64,000 nt of DNA from Parenemella sanctibonifatiensis (GTDB taxonomy: Bacteria > Actinomycetota > Actinomycetes > Propionibacteriales > Propionibacteriaceae): assembly GCF_002250565.1 (NCBI RefSeq), contig NZ_NMVJ01000008.1, positions 62,001 through 126,000 of the forward strand, given 5' to 3'. How positions within the stretch are numbered: the stretch's first letter is position 1; the number at the start of each line of letters is the position of its first letter. The translations under genes and the position numbers were made by a program. The notes beneath the pieces are model-generated. The model was not told where the DNA came from. It did no database searches and was given only the letters and a program-made list of their open reading frames with translations. Below are positions 63,396-64,000 of the stretch, one piece after another.

Positions 63396-64000
63396 ATGGC
63401 AGCCTCCGACCACCGGTCAGATGACGTCGCTGGCTGCCCTGATGCGCTCCTCCACTCCGCTCCACCTGAGTCGGACTCGGCGCGTGAGCCCGGCGCGCAG
63501 CACGTCCCGGTGATGGCGCAACGCTGCTTGGAGCTGCTTGCCCCGGCCCTCACCGAGGGCAACCCCATCTACGTCGATGCCACCCTCGGCCTGGCCGGCC
63601 ACGCCTCGTTGGTCCTCGACTCCTGCCCCAGGGCACACCTGATCGGGATCGACCGCGATCCGCGCGCCCTCGACATCGCCGCGGAGCGACTGGCCCGCTT
63701 CGGGGACCGGGTGGAACTGCACCAGGCGGTCTATGACGAGATCCCCGAGGTGCTCGAGGGCCGTCAGGTGCAGGGGATTCTGATGGACCTCGGGCTGTCC
63801 TCGATGCAGATCGACCGCACCGAGCGGGGTTTCGCGTACGCCGTCGACGCGCCGCTGGACATGCGGATGGGGGAGGAGGGCCCCACCGCCGCCGACCTGC
63901 TCAACGATCTGGGCCGCGGTGAGCTGGTGCGGCTGTTGCGCCGGTACGGCGATGAGCGGTTCGCCGACCGGATCGTGAGCTCGGTGCTGCGGGTCCGCGC
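63396..64000 (+). CDS. rsmH: 16S rRNA m4C1402 methyltransferase RsmH, truncated by the window edge
   Basis: 201 residues visible. [17 protein letters not shown] is the SAM motif [15 protein letters not shown] and [18 protein letters not shown] are diagnostic. It methylates C1402 of 16S rRNA. ATG with GAGG upstream. It lacks a stop because the window ends; the rest of the division cluster lies to the right. Confidence 0.95.
   Translation, partial: MAASDHRSDDVAGCPDALLHSAPPESDSAREPGAQHVPVMAQRCLELLAPALTEGNPIYVDATLGLAGHASLVLDSCPRAHLIGIDRDPRALDIAAERLARFGDRVELHQAVYDEIPEVLEGRQVQGILMDLGLSSMQIDRTERGFAYAVDAPLDMRMGEEGPTAADLLNDLGRGELVRLLRRYGDERFADRIVSSVLRVR

Overview
The window is a GC-rich bacterial chromosome segment with closely packed genes on both strands, short overlaps of the ATGA and GTGA type, frequent GTG and some TTG starts, and GC-rich hairpin terminators. 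Gene content points to an Actinomycetes bacterium: cytochrome bc1/aa3 genes with a diheme QcrC and CtaF, PspA with a small partner, DUF3040, DUF3043 and DUF5134 proteins, MraZ/RsmH, HelD and class II DAHP synthase. Gene order from about 1.4 kb to the right end follows, with insertions and losses, the block I recall as Rv2213 to Rv2165c of Mycobacterium tuberculosis. The lack of mycolate genes and the overall make-up would suit a Propionibacteriales-type organism, but that is inference.

Layout. 0-8 kb: end of a polysaccharide-type HAD protein, leucyl aminopeptidase, gcvT, a repeat-bearing small membrane protein, DUF3043, a pspA operon and an Fe-S carrier (erpA-like). 8-20 kb: the respiratory block, ctaC-ctaD-ctaF forward and ctaE-qcrC-qcrA-qcrB reverse, flanking a GuaB1-type GMP reductase/IMPDH, an intramembrane-protease-like protein and a glutathionyl-hydroquinone-reductase-like protein. 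20-25.7 kb: an atypical receiver protein coupled to trpD, a prepilin-peptidase-like protein, a BlaI/M56 pair, a His/Met-rich DUF5134 protein and an Lrp-type ligand domain with a tiny membrane ORF. 25.7-33 kb: a DnaQ/GIY-YIG nuclease, a two-component flavin oxidoreductase, an NlpC/P60 wall hydrolase, a lipoprotein metalloprotease and DoxX. 33-38 kb: alpha/beta hydrolase, PlsC, a LuxR-type regulator, DAHP synthase and an EamA transporter. 38-47 kb: a 1273-residue LPDTG surface protein, an MBL protein, a PASTA Ser/Thr kinase and a ThiE-like protein. 47-49.2 kb: a secreted RNase/barstar pair next to two paralogous small genes that flank a decayed LGFP gene. 49-57 kb: prenyl synthase, a MetF-GNAT fusion, a GH130 protein, HelD and a flavoprotein. 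57-64 kb: an SOS-box-linked HEPN protein, DUF3040, a transglutaminase/DUF58/MoxR operon, and the start of the division/cell-wall (dcw) cluster with MraZ boxes, mraZ, a possible 54-aa gene and a truncated rsmH.

Together these are mostly housekeeping functions (respiration, amino-acid precursor synthesis, wall synthesis and turnover). The accessory-looking parts are the RNase/barstar-LGFP island, the large surface protein, the MetF-GNAT fusion and the SOS-box HEPN gene. I found no tRNA, rRNA, CRISPR array, insertion sequence or phage gene.
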